From a virus: a stretch of DNA of 29,103 nucleotides. The stretch's first letter is position 1, and each line of letters opens with the position of its first letter. The position numbers were made by a program, and so were the translations under genes. A model generated the notes under the pieces. That model saw nothing but the letters and a program-made list of their open reading frames with translations, had not been told where the DNA came from and did no database searches. The stretch lies in the IMG/VR virus record IMGVR_UViG_3300025870_000050, positions 1 to 29,103 of that record. The stretch is one strand, 5' to 3'. Below are positions 1 through 6,500 of this stretch, one piece after another.

Positions 1-2
1 AT

Positions 3-626
3 GGAAGCGACAACTGGGAGATATACGGTGATGTTTCAGAAGTAAAAGAGCGCAACCTCTACAAAGAACCCATCAAATACAAGCGGTGCAGGGATTGCTC
101 CAAGATGAGCATGAAAGATTACCTTAGCGGCTACGAATACAACTTTGGCATAATTGACAAAGAAAAGAAACACCTTTACGAGTTGATGTATCCTTCAAAG
201 GTAATTGAAAGCAGAGAGTATTTTCTTAATAAAAGGAAAAGGAAGATTGCAACCAAGACACAAGAAGCCAAATGTTCACCAGTAAGCTTACCAGTAAGTT
301 CACCAGTAAGCTCACGGGTTGAGTTTTGCGAATACAGACAAGGCAGCGAGGGAAATGTTTATTTAATGCTGAACAACCACACAGGGCGGGTCAAAATAGG
401 AATGACCAAGAACAAACCAGAGTATAGAGAGTCAACACTTCAAAGCGAGGATCCAGATGTTGAGCTTACATACTACAAGAAAGCGCAAAACATGAGGAAA
501 ACAGAAATGGAGCTACACGAAACATTCAAAGAGAAGCGATATAGGGGCGAGTGGTTTGATTTGACACAGGACGATATCGAACAAGCCAAGGAAATGATTA
601 ACGACGCGGCAGAAAAAGAAATATAA
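3..626 (+). CDS. GIY-YIG superfamily nuclease, T5orf172/MUG113-type (5' partial)
   Basis: The reading frame is open to the left edge, so the true start is probably outside the window; an ATG at 105 is the first internal methionine. Upstream residues include a CRDC cysteine pair. The C-terminal ~90 residues carry the T5orf172/MUG113 pattern: VYLMLN, then GRVKIGMTK (the degenerate YIG strand), then the conserved E, LHETF and EWFDL segments. Known members are GIY-YIG-fold proteins found in phages and mobile elements, usually predicted DNA endonucleases. A linker before the domain contains a short PVS repeat encoded by a 12-bp DNA repeat. It lies 59 nt before the DnaA-like gene's chosen start, in the replication region. 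Family is clear; the biological target is unknown. Confidence 0.8.
   Translation, partial: GSDNWEIYGDVSEVKERNLYKEPIKYKRCRDCSKMSMKDYLSGYEYNFGIIDKEKKHLYELMYPSKVIESREYFLNKRKRKIATKTQEAKCSPVSLPVSSPVSSRVEFCEYRQGSEGNVYLMLNNHTGRVKIGMTKNKPEYRESTLQSEDPDVELTYYKKAQNMRKTEMELHETFKEKRYRGEWFDLTQDDIEQAKEMINDAAEKEI
277..312 (+). repeat. 12-bp direct repeat, three copies
   Basis: Three contiguous 12-bp units (CACCAGTAAGCT, TACCAGTAAGTT, CACCAGTAAGCT) lie inside the GIY-YIG gene and encode a Pro-Val-Ser linker between the N-terminal part and the nuclease domain. Probably a slippage-expanded flexible linker. Confidence 0.8.
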
Positions 627-635
627 AACAAATTA

Positions 636-663
636 TTGACATGCACTCTACATCTGATAGTTT
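636..663 (+). promoter_or_regulatory. possible weak sigma70-like promoter
   Basis: A consensus -35 TTGACA at 636-641 is followed after 16 nt by TAGTTT (658-663), a poor -10 match. It would put the transcription start just upstream of the ATG at 686 and downstream of the alternative ATG at 641. The -35 is good and the -10 is weak, so this is tentative. Confidence 0.35.
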
Positions 664-685
664 GCACGTCCACCAAGGAAAGATT

Positions 686-1009
686 ATGATATTACCACTG
701 AAAAACAAGCTCCAAACCGCCGAGGCAGTCACAGACGCCGTGTGTGATACTTGGGGCGTAACACTTGACGAGATCAAGGGATCATCAAGAGAGCAGCCGC
801 TTGCATTTGCACGCCAGGTTGCAATGACGCTCTGTCGAGAGGTCGCAGAGATGTCTTTTCCAGAGATCGGGCGACACTTTAACCGATCACACGCAACCGC
901 TATACATAGCGTCAAGAGCGTGACCAAACACAGCCACACTAACCACAAAGTAAGCGATCTGCTAAAGAGCGTGATCCAGCAAATCTCCACAAAACAACAA
1001 CAACAATAA
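686..1009 (+). CDS. orphan DnaA C-terminal (domain IV) DNA-binding protein
   Basis: This 107-residue protein is almost only a DnaA domain IV (Bac_DnaA_C family). Residues ~12-80 carry the conserved FARQVAMTL helix, MSFPEIGRHF and SHATAIHSVK, which correspond to the DnaA signature that contacts the DnaA box. The usual RDHST is RSHAT here. There is no AAA+ domain, so it cannot act as a full initiator; it may bind DnaA boxes in phage or host DNA, or interfere with host DnaA. I chose ATG 686 because AAGGAAAG precedes it at good spacing, one of the few clear Shine-Dalgarno sequences here, and the ATG at 641 overlaps a -35-like TTGACA. The C-terminus ends in KQQQQ; the CAA repeat encoding it also forms the A/C-rich leader of the next gene. 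Confidence 0.85.
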   Translation: MILPLKNKLQTAEAVTDAVCDTWGVTLDEIKGSSREQPLAFARQVAMTLCREVAEMSFPEIGRHFNRSHATAIHSVKSVTKHSHTNHKVSDLLKSVIQQISTKQQQQ

Positions 1010-1013
1010 CAAC

Positions 1014-1343
1014 ATGAGCAAATTACTAGCAATTAAAATCGACGTAACTAAGATCGACAAGGAACGACTATTTCAAGGCGCCAAAGGTCAATACCTGGAC
1101 GCTGTCGTGTTCGTGAACGATGAAGAAGGTCAATACGGCGACAACGGTATGATCACTCAGAGCGTCTCTAAGGACGAGCGAGAGGCGGGGATTAAGGGCA
1201 AAATCCTTGGCAACGTCAAGATCCTCGGCACGTTTGAGGACAAGGGACAAGCACCAGCAGGCAACAATCACCAGCAGGCAGGGCATCCAATGCCACAAGG
1301 CGCAACTACAAGCGCGGCAGATGGCGATGACATCCCTTTTTAA
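1014..1343 (+). CDS. putative single-stranded DNA-binding protein
   Basis: This 109-residue protein begins 4 nt after the DnaA-like gene. It has a compact N-terminal ~75 residues with beta-rich character (LLAIKIDVTKI, YLDAVVFV, ILGNVKIL), then a Gln/Gly/Pro/Ala-rich linker (EDKGQAPAGNN onward), then an acidic tip ending DDIPF. That layout, an OB-like core plus a disordered linker and acidic DDIPF tail, is the hallmark of bacterial-type SSB, whose tail recruits partner proteins. The core is shorter than E. coli SSB and I cannot assign a family from motifs alone, so function rests mainly on the tail and on the DnaA-like neighbour. Alternative: another replication accessory with an SSB-like tail. 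Confidence 0.72.
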   Translation: MSKLLAIKIDVTKIDKERLFQGAKGQYLDAVVFVNDEEGQYGDNGMITQSVSKDEREAGIKGKILGNVKILGTFEDKGQAPAGNNHQQAGHPMPQGATTSAADGDDIPF

Positions 1344-1357
1344 CAATCCCCCACAAC

Positions 1358-1384
1358 GCCGGTCGTCCTTAGCGGGCGGCTGGC
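1358..1384 (+). other. intergenic hairpin
   Basis: Arms GCCGGTCGTCC (1358-1368) and GGGCGGCTGGC (1374-1384) form 11 consecutive RNA pairs (8 Watson-Crick, 3 G-U) around a TTAGC loop. No T-tract follows, so it is not a classical terminator. It sits between the SSB-like gene and the next small gene and may stabilise or process the mRNA. Confidence 0.55.
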
Positions 1385-1398
1385 AACTACTTTACACC

Positions 1399-1587
1399 AT
1401 GAAAATAACAATAGAAGAAACATTGCTCCACCATGCAAAGCCAAGACCAGCTAAGGCTGTGTCAATCGAGATAAGAACAGATGAACCACATCCACGAGTG
1501 ATCCTGGAGGAGCTTTTATTACCTGCGCTTTCAGCATTGGGGCACAACGAGGCTACACTCGCCAAGTACACATTTGACGAAGAGTAA
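1399..1587 (+). CDS. small hypothetical phage protein
   Basis: This 62-residue acidic protein (MKITIEETLL to TFDEE) has no motif I recognise. The start is the first ATG after the hairpin at 1358-1384, with a TTTACACC leader and no Shine-Dalgarno. The reading frame extends further upstream through the preceding gene, but that part is out-of-frame shadow. Two predicted segments, a beta-like start and a helix around LEELLLPALSALG, suggest a small folded domain. It lies in the replication cluster and is probably co-transcribed with its neighbours. Confidence 0.55.
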   Translation: MKITIEETLLHHAKPRPAKAVSIEIRTDEPHPRVILEELLLPALSALGHNEATLAKYTFDEE

Positions 1588-1601
1588 CAAAATTGAATAT
1601 T

Positions 1602-1832
1602 ATGGAACTACACAACACGCCAGAGAATAACGCCTCAAAATTGAAAAAGACCGCCATAAACAACACCATCCCGTCTATCATCGGGGGCGTTGGGGGCTTC
1701 CTTGTTTCTGCTTGGGGGGTGAAAACAAACGACGAATACACTCTTGCCGCAGGCGCGATGCTCGTTGGTGGGTGCGCGGGCTGGCTTTCTGCCATTTGGG
1801 GGTGCGTGCTTGTGGAGCTTGATGATCATTAA
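1602..1832 (+). CDS. small membrane protein, two predicted TM segments
   Basis: The 76-residue product has a polar N-terminus and two hydrophobic stretches: residues ~22-40 (IPSIIGGVGGFLVSAWGV) and ~48-72 (AAGAMLVGGCAGWLSAIWGC). They are glycine-rich and separated by a short charged loop KTNDEY, giving a helical-hairpin topology. I chose ATG 1602; a TTG nine nt upstream is less likely. No family recognised. Small two-TM phage proteins outside the lysis cassette are often superinfection-exclusion or membrane-accessory factors, but nothing here proves that. Confidence 0.6.
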   Translation: MELHNTPENNASKLKKTAINNTIPSIIGGVGGFLVSAWGVKTNDEYTLAAGAMLVGGCAGWLSAIWGCVLVELDDH

Positions 1833-1866
1833 ATAAATAAACAATCAACAAATAAACTACATGAAA

Positions 1867-1895
1867 CTTGGCGGCATAAATACCGCCACACCAAG
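1867..1895 (+). other. hairpin in leader of the DUF2384-like gene
   Basis: GGCGG (1870-1874) pairs with CCGCC (1883-1887) around an eight-nt loop; flanking CTT and AAG can extend it with an internal bulge. It ends about 9 nt before the ATG at 1904 and lies within a possible 28-codon leader ORF (1861-1947), so it could affect translation of the downstream gene. Confidence 0.4.
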
Positions 1896-1903
1896 AAAGA
1901 ATT

Positions 1904-2089
1904 ATGACCAGGAAGCAGATAACAAAGAAAGCGAAAGAGACGTTTAAGGATGAAGGGATAGCCAAGCTATGGATGTCCACACCGATACGCGCACTAAACA
2001 ATGCAACACCAAACCAATTCATAGCTGCTGGTGATGGTGCAAAGGTAGTGGAAGTGCTAGATAAGATCAGGCTTGGATGTTTCAGATAA
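1904..2089 (+). CDS. DUF2384 (Xre/MbcA/ParS toxin-binding domain)-like protein
   Basis: In this 61-residue protein the C-terminal half (LWMSTPIRALNNATPNQF, then GDGAKVVEVLDKIRLGCF) follows the MbcA/ParS/Xre toxin-binding pattern: W-x-x-x-P, a P-x-x-hydrophobic step, G-x-x-x-V-x-x-x-L-x-x-I-x-x-G-x-F at the end. In cellular systems this domain is the antitoxin that clamps RES-type toxins. Here no RES toxin is adjacent, so a solitary phage copy could neutralise a host toxin or serve as a regulator. The N-terminal ~20 residues are lysine-rich and lack a clear HTH. The start has AAGAAAG a few nt upstream, a possible weak Shine-Dalgarno. Confidence 0.65.
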   Translation: MTRKQITKKAKETFKDEGIAKLWMSTPIRALNNATPNQFIAAGDGAKVVEVLDKIRLGCFR

Positions 2090-2129
2090 TCCAGTATAAC
2101 ACAAAGAGTAGCCGCACCTAGAAAACCAA

Positions 2130-2366
2130 ATGCTTATGAAAGACAAGACGAAATCAATACTAGCCGCGCTTAGGTGTTGGCTATCTCGACTGGTTAGCGT
2201 CCAAGTGTTTAATAACTACTATTGGGATATATTACCGACACTATCAACTGGCATCGAGCCGAAATCGTGGAGATCTAGCGCAAATACTAAGTGGGTGCAA
2301 ATCGGATGGATTCGGTGGAGTGTTCAGCTCTCTACTCCGAACGTAAAGAACAACCGCAGCAAATAA
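2130..2366 (+). CDS. small Trp-rich hypothetical protein
   Basis: This 78-residue protein has a basic N-terminus, a Leu-rich helix (ILAALRCWLSRLV) and a Trp/Tyr-rich C-terminal part (NNYYWDILPTLS, KWVQIGWIRWSV, STPNVKNN). The alternating aromatic/polar pattern there looks like a small beta-sheet domain. I do not recognise a named family. An ATG two codons in (2136) is an equally good start; the leader AGAAAACCAA is A-rich with no Shine-Dalgarno. Shadow coding cannot be excluded, but without this gene ~300 nt would be empty in a tightly packed genome. Confidence 0.5.
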   Translation: MLMKDKTKSILAALRCWLSRLVSVQVFNNYYWDILPTLSTGIEPKSWRSSANTKWVQIGWIRWSVQLSTPNVKNNRSK

Positions 2367-2387
2367 CACAATCAACAACAAAACAAC

Positions 2388-3092
2388 ATGAAACGCAATC
2401 GAGTATTAGTAATTGGAGACACACATGCTCCAGCGATGCACAGGGACTATATCCCCTTCCTCAAGAGCATTCAAAAGAAATATAACTGTAACAAGGTTGT
2501 CCATATCGGTGATCTTGTAGATTGGGCATCCATTAGCTACCACCCTAAAGCTCCGTCATTGATGGACTCTGAAAAGGAGTTTCGGAAGGCACAGAAGCAG
2601 GTACAGCGGCTACACAAGGCATTCCCCAAGGCTACATGGTGCATTGGCAACCATGATTCACTGACAGAGCGCAAGGCGGCTGATCTAGGCTTGCCATTGT
2701 CAGTTCTGAAGGGCTACAAGGAACTCTGGGGTCTGGACGGCTGGGATGTTGTCCCGCGCTATGAGTCGGCTACTATCGACGGCGTTATCTATCAACATGG
2801 CGACAGGGGCAAAGGCGGTCAACTGTGTGCTGCATACCTCAACGCACAAGAAGAGCATGCGTCAGTCGTCCAAGGTCATCTACACGCGCAATTCGGCGTA
2901 TTATACCATGCAAACAAGGCAAACAGAGTGTTCGGAATGCAGGTAGGATGCGGAGTTGATTACAAACTTGAAGCTATGGCATACGGAAAGAAATACAACC
3001 GAAAGCCCATCCTTGGGTGTGGTGTAGTTCTTAACGGTGTGACAGCTATATGCGAGCCGATGAAGATTGGAACAGTCACTAAGGGCAAATAG
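2388..3092 (+). CDS. calcineurin-like metallophosphoesterase
   Basis: The 234-residue protein contains the full metallophosphoesterase signature in order: GDTHAP (D11, H13), GDLVDW (D42), GNHD (88-90 N-H-D), H137 in QHGD and QGHLHA (H164, H166). These ligands hold the dinuclear metal centre that hydrolyses phosphomono- or diesters. Phage members of this group are often near replication genes and may act on DNA ends, nucleotides or ligated RNA, but the substrate cannot be read from sequence. The leader CAACAACAAAACAAC has no Shine-Dalgarno. It is the last gene before the promoter at 3100. Confidence 0.92.
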   Translation: MKRNRVLVIGDTHAPAMHRDYIPFLKSIQKKYNCNKVVHIGDLVDWASISYHPKAPSLMDSEKEFRKAQKQVQRLHKAFPKATWCIGNHDSLTERKAADLGLPLSVLKGYKELWGLDGWDVVPRYESATIDGVIYQHGDRGKGGQLCAAYLNAQEEHASVVQGHLHAQFGVLYHANKANRVFGMQVGCGVDYKLEAMAYGKKYNRKPILGCGVVLNGVTAICEPMKIGTVTKGK

Positions 3093-3099
3093 AATTAGC

Positions 3100-3127
3100 T
3101 TGACATTTAACCTAAAATATCAATAAT
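3100..3127 (+). promoter_or_regulatory. sigma70-like promoter of the HTH gene
   Basis: Perfect -35 TTGACA (3100-3105), 16-nt spacer, -10 AATAAT (3122-3127, five of six to TATAAT). The predicted start point is about 3134, immediately before the ATG at 3137, so the mRNA would be leaderless or nearly so. Confidence 0.65.
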
Positions 3128-3136
3128 ATCAATACA

Positions 3137-3457
3137 ATGAATACAACAGAACCAAGCGTCGATTTCGTTTATCCAGACGAGGAAGACACAGGACCAGACA
3201 ACGAATACCGTGAAGCTAGCAGACACTTCCTTAGGCTGCTCAACCTGCAATGCGACTTTGTGCTGTCGTCATCATCTCAGACGGTGGCAACGTGGGCTGT
3301 GGCTTATGCTGTAGGTCTCGCTGTCTGTGAGGGAGTGAGCATATCAGACAGGGCGGCAAAGCTTGGCATATCAGCGCAAGCACTATCGAAACAGATAGAG
3401 GAGTTCAGACTCTCAGCAGGTCTACCTAAATCACCCTATTGCTATAAACAGAAATGA
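3137..3457 (+). CDS. helix-turn-helix DNA-binding protein
   Basis: The 106-residue protein has an acidic N-terminus (VYPDEEDTGPD), a helical middle with Ala/Val-rich segments and a C-terminal helix-turn-helix: VSISDRAAKLGISAQALSK, where AAKLGIS-x2-LSK matches the turn and recognition helix of the sigma-region-4/resolvase/terminase-small-subunit type. It lies under its own promoter and is stop-start coupled to the next gene just before the packaging genes. It could be a late-gene regulator or a sequence-specific packaging/replication factor. The predicted start point almost on the ATG suggests leaderless translation. Confidence 0.65.
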   Translation: MNTTEPSVDFVYPDEEDTGPDNEYREASRHFLRLLNLQCDFVLSSSSQTVATWAVAYAVGLAVCEGVSISDRAAKLGISAQALSKQIEEFRLSAGLPKSPYCYKQK

Positions 3458-4044
3458 GCGCAAAGAACGACATCACCGGCGACAGGATCAGTGCAAGGCA
3501 TTTGTCACAGAAGGCGCGAGATCAATACGATAGGATATTCACCAGCAAGAAGCCAGGAGACAATGCCTTAACTATACACGGGCAAATGGTGGAAGCCATC
3601 ACAGATGCACACACAGAGGCTAATAGGTCGACGCACGAAGCCAAAGGCTCAATGGTTGATGCTATTAACAAGAGGCTAAAGGCTGCCGCGTTGATCGAGA
3701 AGGCGTCAAGATTGCACAAGCAAGACCTGCGAGGCTACCTGTCTGGCGTGATGACAGGAGATGAGGTCAAGAACTACCTAAGCCTGCACGATGCCGCACA
3801 GAAGCGCCCCACGTTGTCAGACAAGCAACAACTGCAATGGTGCGAGCTATTGGGTGAGCAGGAGCCAAGACCAGCAAGGAGCAAACCACAGCCAACATTC
3901 ATATCTGGCGTGTCTAGGTTTCTGCGAAGGATCAACAAGGAAGTATGCAAGCGACCGCTCAACGAGTGGACTAAGCAGGAACGCGAGCAGATGCAGGACG
4001 TGTTAAAGCCGATCATCGACCTGCACAAAGAGCTTGATCTGTAG
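3454..4044 (+). CDS. hypothetical protein coupled to the HTH gene
   Basis: This 196-residue, highly charged protein is predicted mostly helical, with several Lys/Arg-rich stretches and no membrane segment or signal peptide. I find no catalytic motif. ATGA overlap with the upstream gene implies translational coupling, so the two products may act together, for instance as a regulator and partner. Its stop is followed by a 146-nt A/T-rich gap and then the small terminase, which suggests it ends a regulatory operon. C-terminal segment TKQEREQMQDVLKPIIDLHKEL is a probable amphipathic helix. Confidence 0.7.
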   Translation: MSAKNDITGDRISARHLSQKARDQYDRIFTSKKPGDNALTIHGQMVEAITDAHTEANRSTHEAKGSMVDAINKRLKAAALIEKASRLHKQDLRGYLSGVMTGDEVKNYLSLHDAAQKRPTLSDKQQLQWCELLGEQEPRPARSKPQPTFISGVSRFLRRINKEVCKRPLNEWTKQEREQMQDVLKPIIDLHKELDL

Positions 4045-4190
4045 CATTATTTTAAAAAAACATGCCCCCCATAAGAATTCTTTTTAAAAAAAAGCGTTAA
4101 ACGAGGTCATCATGCATCCTTTGTTAAAAAACGTCATTTTTTTCAAATCCAACTCAAACACGCAAAACCATTTCAACCGACAATCAACCA
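4045..4190. other. A/T-tract-rich gap before terminase (possible cos/pac or late control region)
   Basis: This 146-nt non-coding stretch contains A7 (4054-4060), C6 (4065-4070), the palindrome AAGAATTCTT (4073-4082), T5-A8 (4081-4093), A6 and T7 tracts (about 4126-4143). It is much richer in A/T than the flanking genes. In lambda-like phages the packaging site lies directly upstream of the small terminase gene and contains bent DNA. I see no convincing sigma70 promoter or terminator in it. Confidence 0.45.
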
Positions 4191-4733
4191 ATGAGCAAAC
4201 CAAGCCAGAGACAACTAGCGGCAGAGTATCAGCTGTCGCCATACGTGGTGTGTAAGCTCAACGAACAAGGCATTGACATCTACGACAAAAACGCTGTGGC
4301 TAAGGAGATCATGTCGAGGCGAACACAACCGAAAGCATGGGTTAAAGGTCCACCGTGGGAGGATGAGCCAGAGAAAGAAAAACCAAAGCAAACCGGAGAG
4401 CGTGACTTGTTCAAGGAGTTGGACCAGATGGCACAGGATGACTACAACGGATCCAGAACGCTCAAAACCCAAATCGACGCAAAGCACAAGCTCAGACAGA
4501 TTGCTATCCTCGAATCTGAATACGTCCACAGGGAGGACGTGATAAACGACATGGAGCGCATAGCGAGAGCTAACCAAGCGGCGCACAAGAAATGCTCTGC
4601 GGATTTACCTGCAATGCTGGAGGGGCTTTCTGCTCCAGAGATGAAGGCAAAGATAAAAGAATACATGATCAAAATCGACACCCAGTTGAGCGACGAGATG
4701 GACAAACTATACAACACACAGGAATGGGATTAG
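4191..4733 (+). CDS. terminase small subunit (gpNu1-like)
   Basis: The 180-residue protein starts with a putative winged-HTH segment (QRQLAAEYQLSPYVVCKL, then DIYDKNAV), which would bind the packaging site. A charged Pro/Lys/Glu linker follows, then a helical C-terminal region (HREDVINDMERIA, DLPAMLEGLSAPEMKAKIKE) that fits the dimerisation and large-subunit contact region of phage DNA-packaging proteins. The tail overlaps the large terminase start by 10 nt, as expected for coupled terminase subunits. Identity rests on position, architecture and length near lambda Nu1 (181 residues). Confidence 0.8.
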   Translation: MSKPSQRQLAAEYQLSPYVVCKLNEQGIDIYDKNAVAKEIMSRRTQPKAWVKGPPWEDEPEKEKPKQTGERDLFKELDQMAQDDYNGSRTLKTQIDAKHKLRQIAILESEYVHREDVINDMERIARANQAAHKKCSADLPAMLEGLSAPEMKAKIKEYMIKIDTQLSDEMDKLYNTQEWD

Positions 4734-6469
4734 CGCTTACACAATTCGCCAAAGCGATGAAACCACCGAGCGACCTTTCGGCGGTCGACTGGGCTTGTAA
4801 GTATGTGAAGCTGCCGCAGTCCGCAAGGTCTCCACAGTTCGACATCGACTCAACGCCGTGGCTAAGGTTTCCAATGATGCAGATAGCGGACGATGAGAAC
4901 CGAGAAGTTGTCGTTATTGCCCCAGTTGGATCAGGTAAAACAACAATGCTCGAAGGCTTGCTCCCTTGGATTATATCAGAAGAACCAGGACCAACTCTGG
5001 TAACGTTCCAAACAGACAACGACGCGAGAGACTGGGTCGACACAAGATTCCATCCATCGCTAAAACTCAACGAAAAAGTAAAGCCACTCATACCAACAGG
5101 AAAGCACCGAGGCAATTTCAGAAAGAATGAGATTCTATTCCCGCATATGCCGCTGTTTATGGGTGGCGCTAACATTAGTAACCTGCAATCCAAGTCTATC
5201 AGGTGGGTATACGGTGATGAGGTTTGGATATGGAAGGACGGTATGCTGGAGGAGGCACGACGCAGAACACACGACCGATGGAACAGTAGGGTAGTCTTAG
5301 TTTCTCAAGGCGGAAGCGAAGGAGATCAGCTAGACGTAGCATTCAAGGATGGGAACATTCATGATTTCTGTTTTGAGTGCCCTAAATGCAAGACCGTCCA
5401 ACCGTGGGAGTGGAAGCAAGTGAAATATAAACACCACAAAACGAAAGCGGGGGATTGGGATTGGAACAAAATCGGGAAGTCTGTGCATTACGAATGTGCA
5501 AACAAGAAATGCAAAAAGAAATTTAAGGACAAGCCAGACGTGCGCAGGGGCTTATCCAAGTCGGGGCGATACGTGAGCAGAAACAACAACCACAAACCTG
5601 GCAGAGTATCCATGACCTACCCAGCAATGGCTGTTTGGTGGATCGAGTGGAAGAAGCTTGTCGGTGAGTGGATATCAGCACAAGACGCACGCAAGAAGCT
5701 AAACATGTCGCCATTCAGACAGTTTATCCAGAAGCGACTCGCACAGAGTTGGGAGGAACCGCAAGAGGTTATCACACTGAAAGGATCGACGGAAATATAC
5801 AGACTAAATAAGTATCACGACGGCGCAAAATGGGAAAAGGAGATCGTTAGGTTCATGACTGTTGACGTGCAGCAAGATTGCTTCTTCGTGGTGATTCGGG
5901 CATGGAGTGGAGAGGGGGAGAGCTGTCTAATGTATGAAGGCAGAACAAACGAGTGGGAGGGACTAAGGATACTTCAAGAAAAAATGAAAGTTGAAAACAG
6001 GTTCGTGTTTGTTGACCGTGGATATAGACCGGAGACAGTCGCGCTAGAGTGTAGCAGAGCGGCAACAAAAGACGACCCAGCGACGTGGAACTGCTTGCTC
6101 GGCGAGGAGTCAAACGGCTACGCAATCAAGGTTAATAATAAGCAGGTGACAAGACCATTTTCGACAATCAAAAGAGCGCGAACGACTAAGGGCTTGAGGT
6201 GGAGATATGTGAAGTTTTCAAACCTACTTGCCAAGGATACGCTGGCGGCGCTTATGCGTGGAGAGGGTGCAGGATGGCACATAGGGAGCGACTATTCGGC
6301 TGAGTATAAAAAGCAAATTCAGAACGAGAAGAAGGTGGAGATATCGCCTGGAAGGTGGCGCTACGTTGTGAAAAAGAAATGGGTCGGTAACCACCTATGG
6401 GACTGCGAGACGATGCAGATTGTCGCCGCGTCAATTTACGGCGTATTTAACACAGAGGAGGAGGTTTGA
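4724..6469 (+). CDS. terminase large subunit (lambda gpA family)
   Basis: The 581-residue ATPase-nuclease powers DNA packaging into the prohead. The N-terminal motor has Walker A APVGSGKT (residues ~66-73) and Walker B WVYGDE (161-166). A zinc-ribbon-like insert has cysteines at ~216, 219, 222, 258 and 263. The C-terminal nuclease has an acidic strand TVDVQ (~D381) and a second acidic site expected near VDRGY and the C-terminal DCET. The start ATGGGATTAG overlaps the small subunit's stop; an upstream in-frame ATG at 4592 lies deep in the small-subunit gene and is rejected. Length is slightly below lambda gpA (641). Confidence 0.95.
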   Translation: MGLALTQFAKAMKPPSDLSAVDWACKYVKLPQSARSPQFDIDSTPWLRFPMMQIADDENREVVVIAPVGSGKTTMLEGLLPWIISEEPGPTLVTFQTDNDARDWVDTRFHPSLKLNEKVKPLIPTGKHRGNFRKNEILFPHMPLFMGGANISNLQSKSIRWVYGDEVWIWKDGMLEEARRRTHDRWNSRVVLVSQGGSEGDQLDVAFKDGNIHDFCFECPKCKTVQPWEWKQVKYKHHKTKAGDWDWNKIGKSVHYECANKKCKKKFKDKPDVRRGLSKSGRYVSRNNNHKPGRVSMTYPAMAVWWIEWKKLVGEWISAQDARKKLNMSPFRQFIQKRLAQSWEEPQEVITLKGSTEIYRLNKYHDGAKWEKEIVRFMTVDVQQDCFFVVIRAWSGEGESCLMYEGRTNEWEGLRILQEKMKVENRFVFVDRGYRPETVALECSRAATKDDPATWNCLLGEESNGYAIKVNNKQVTRPFSTIKRARTTKGLRWRYVKFSNLLAKDTLAALMRGEGAGWHIGSDYSAEYKKQIQNEKKVEISPGRWRYVVKKKWVGNHLWDCETMQIVAASIYGVFNTEEEV

Positions 6470-6476
6470 TGATTTC

Positions 6477-6486
6477 GGTTGAATTC
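6477..6486 (+). repeat. GGTTGAATT(C) intergenic element, copy 1
   Basis: GGTTGAATTC just after the large terminase stop and about 15 nt before the next ATG. Related copies occur at 12420 and 17452, each in the gap between structural genes. Confidence 0.4.
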
Positions 6487-6500
6487 AAAACAGATTAGTA

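Noticed and set aside
641-686. ATG 641 as start of the DnaA-like gene
   Set aside because: It overlaps a TTGACA -35 element and has no leader of its own; ATG 686 has AAGGAAAG at good spacing and begins just before the domain.
598-1032. 144-codon minus-strand frame across the DnaA-like gene
   Set aside because: Cys/Ser/Trp-rich translation of the complement of a clear DnaA domain; no start context.
1207-1398. Extension of the 1399 gene into the SSB-like gene
   Set aside because: That portion is a shadow of the SSB-like gene in another frame and has no leader.
2090-2387. tRNA or structured RNA
   Set aside because: Fragments resembling D- and T-arms do not combine to a cloverleaf with an acceptor stem on either strand; a small protein gene explains the region better.
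4592-4723. Upstream start of the large terminase
   Set aside because: It would overlap the small subunit by 140 nt, and residues before 4724 show no terminase homology; ATG 4724 matches the usual N-terminus.
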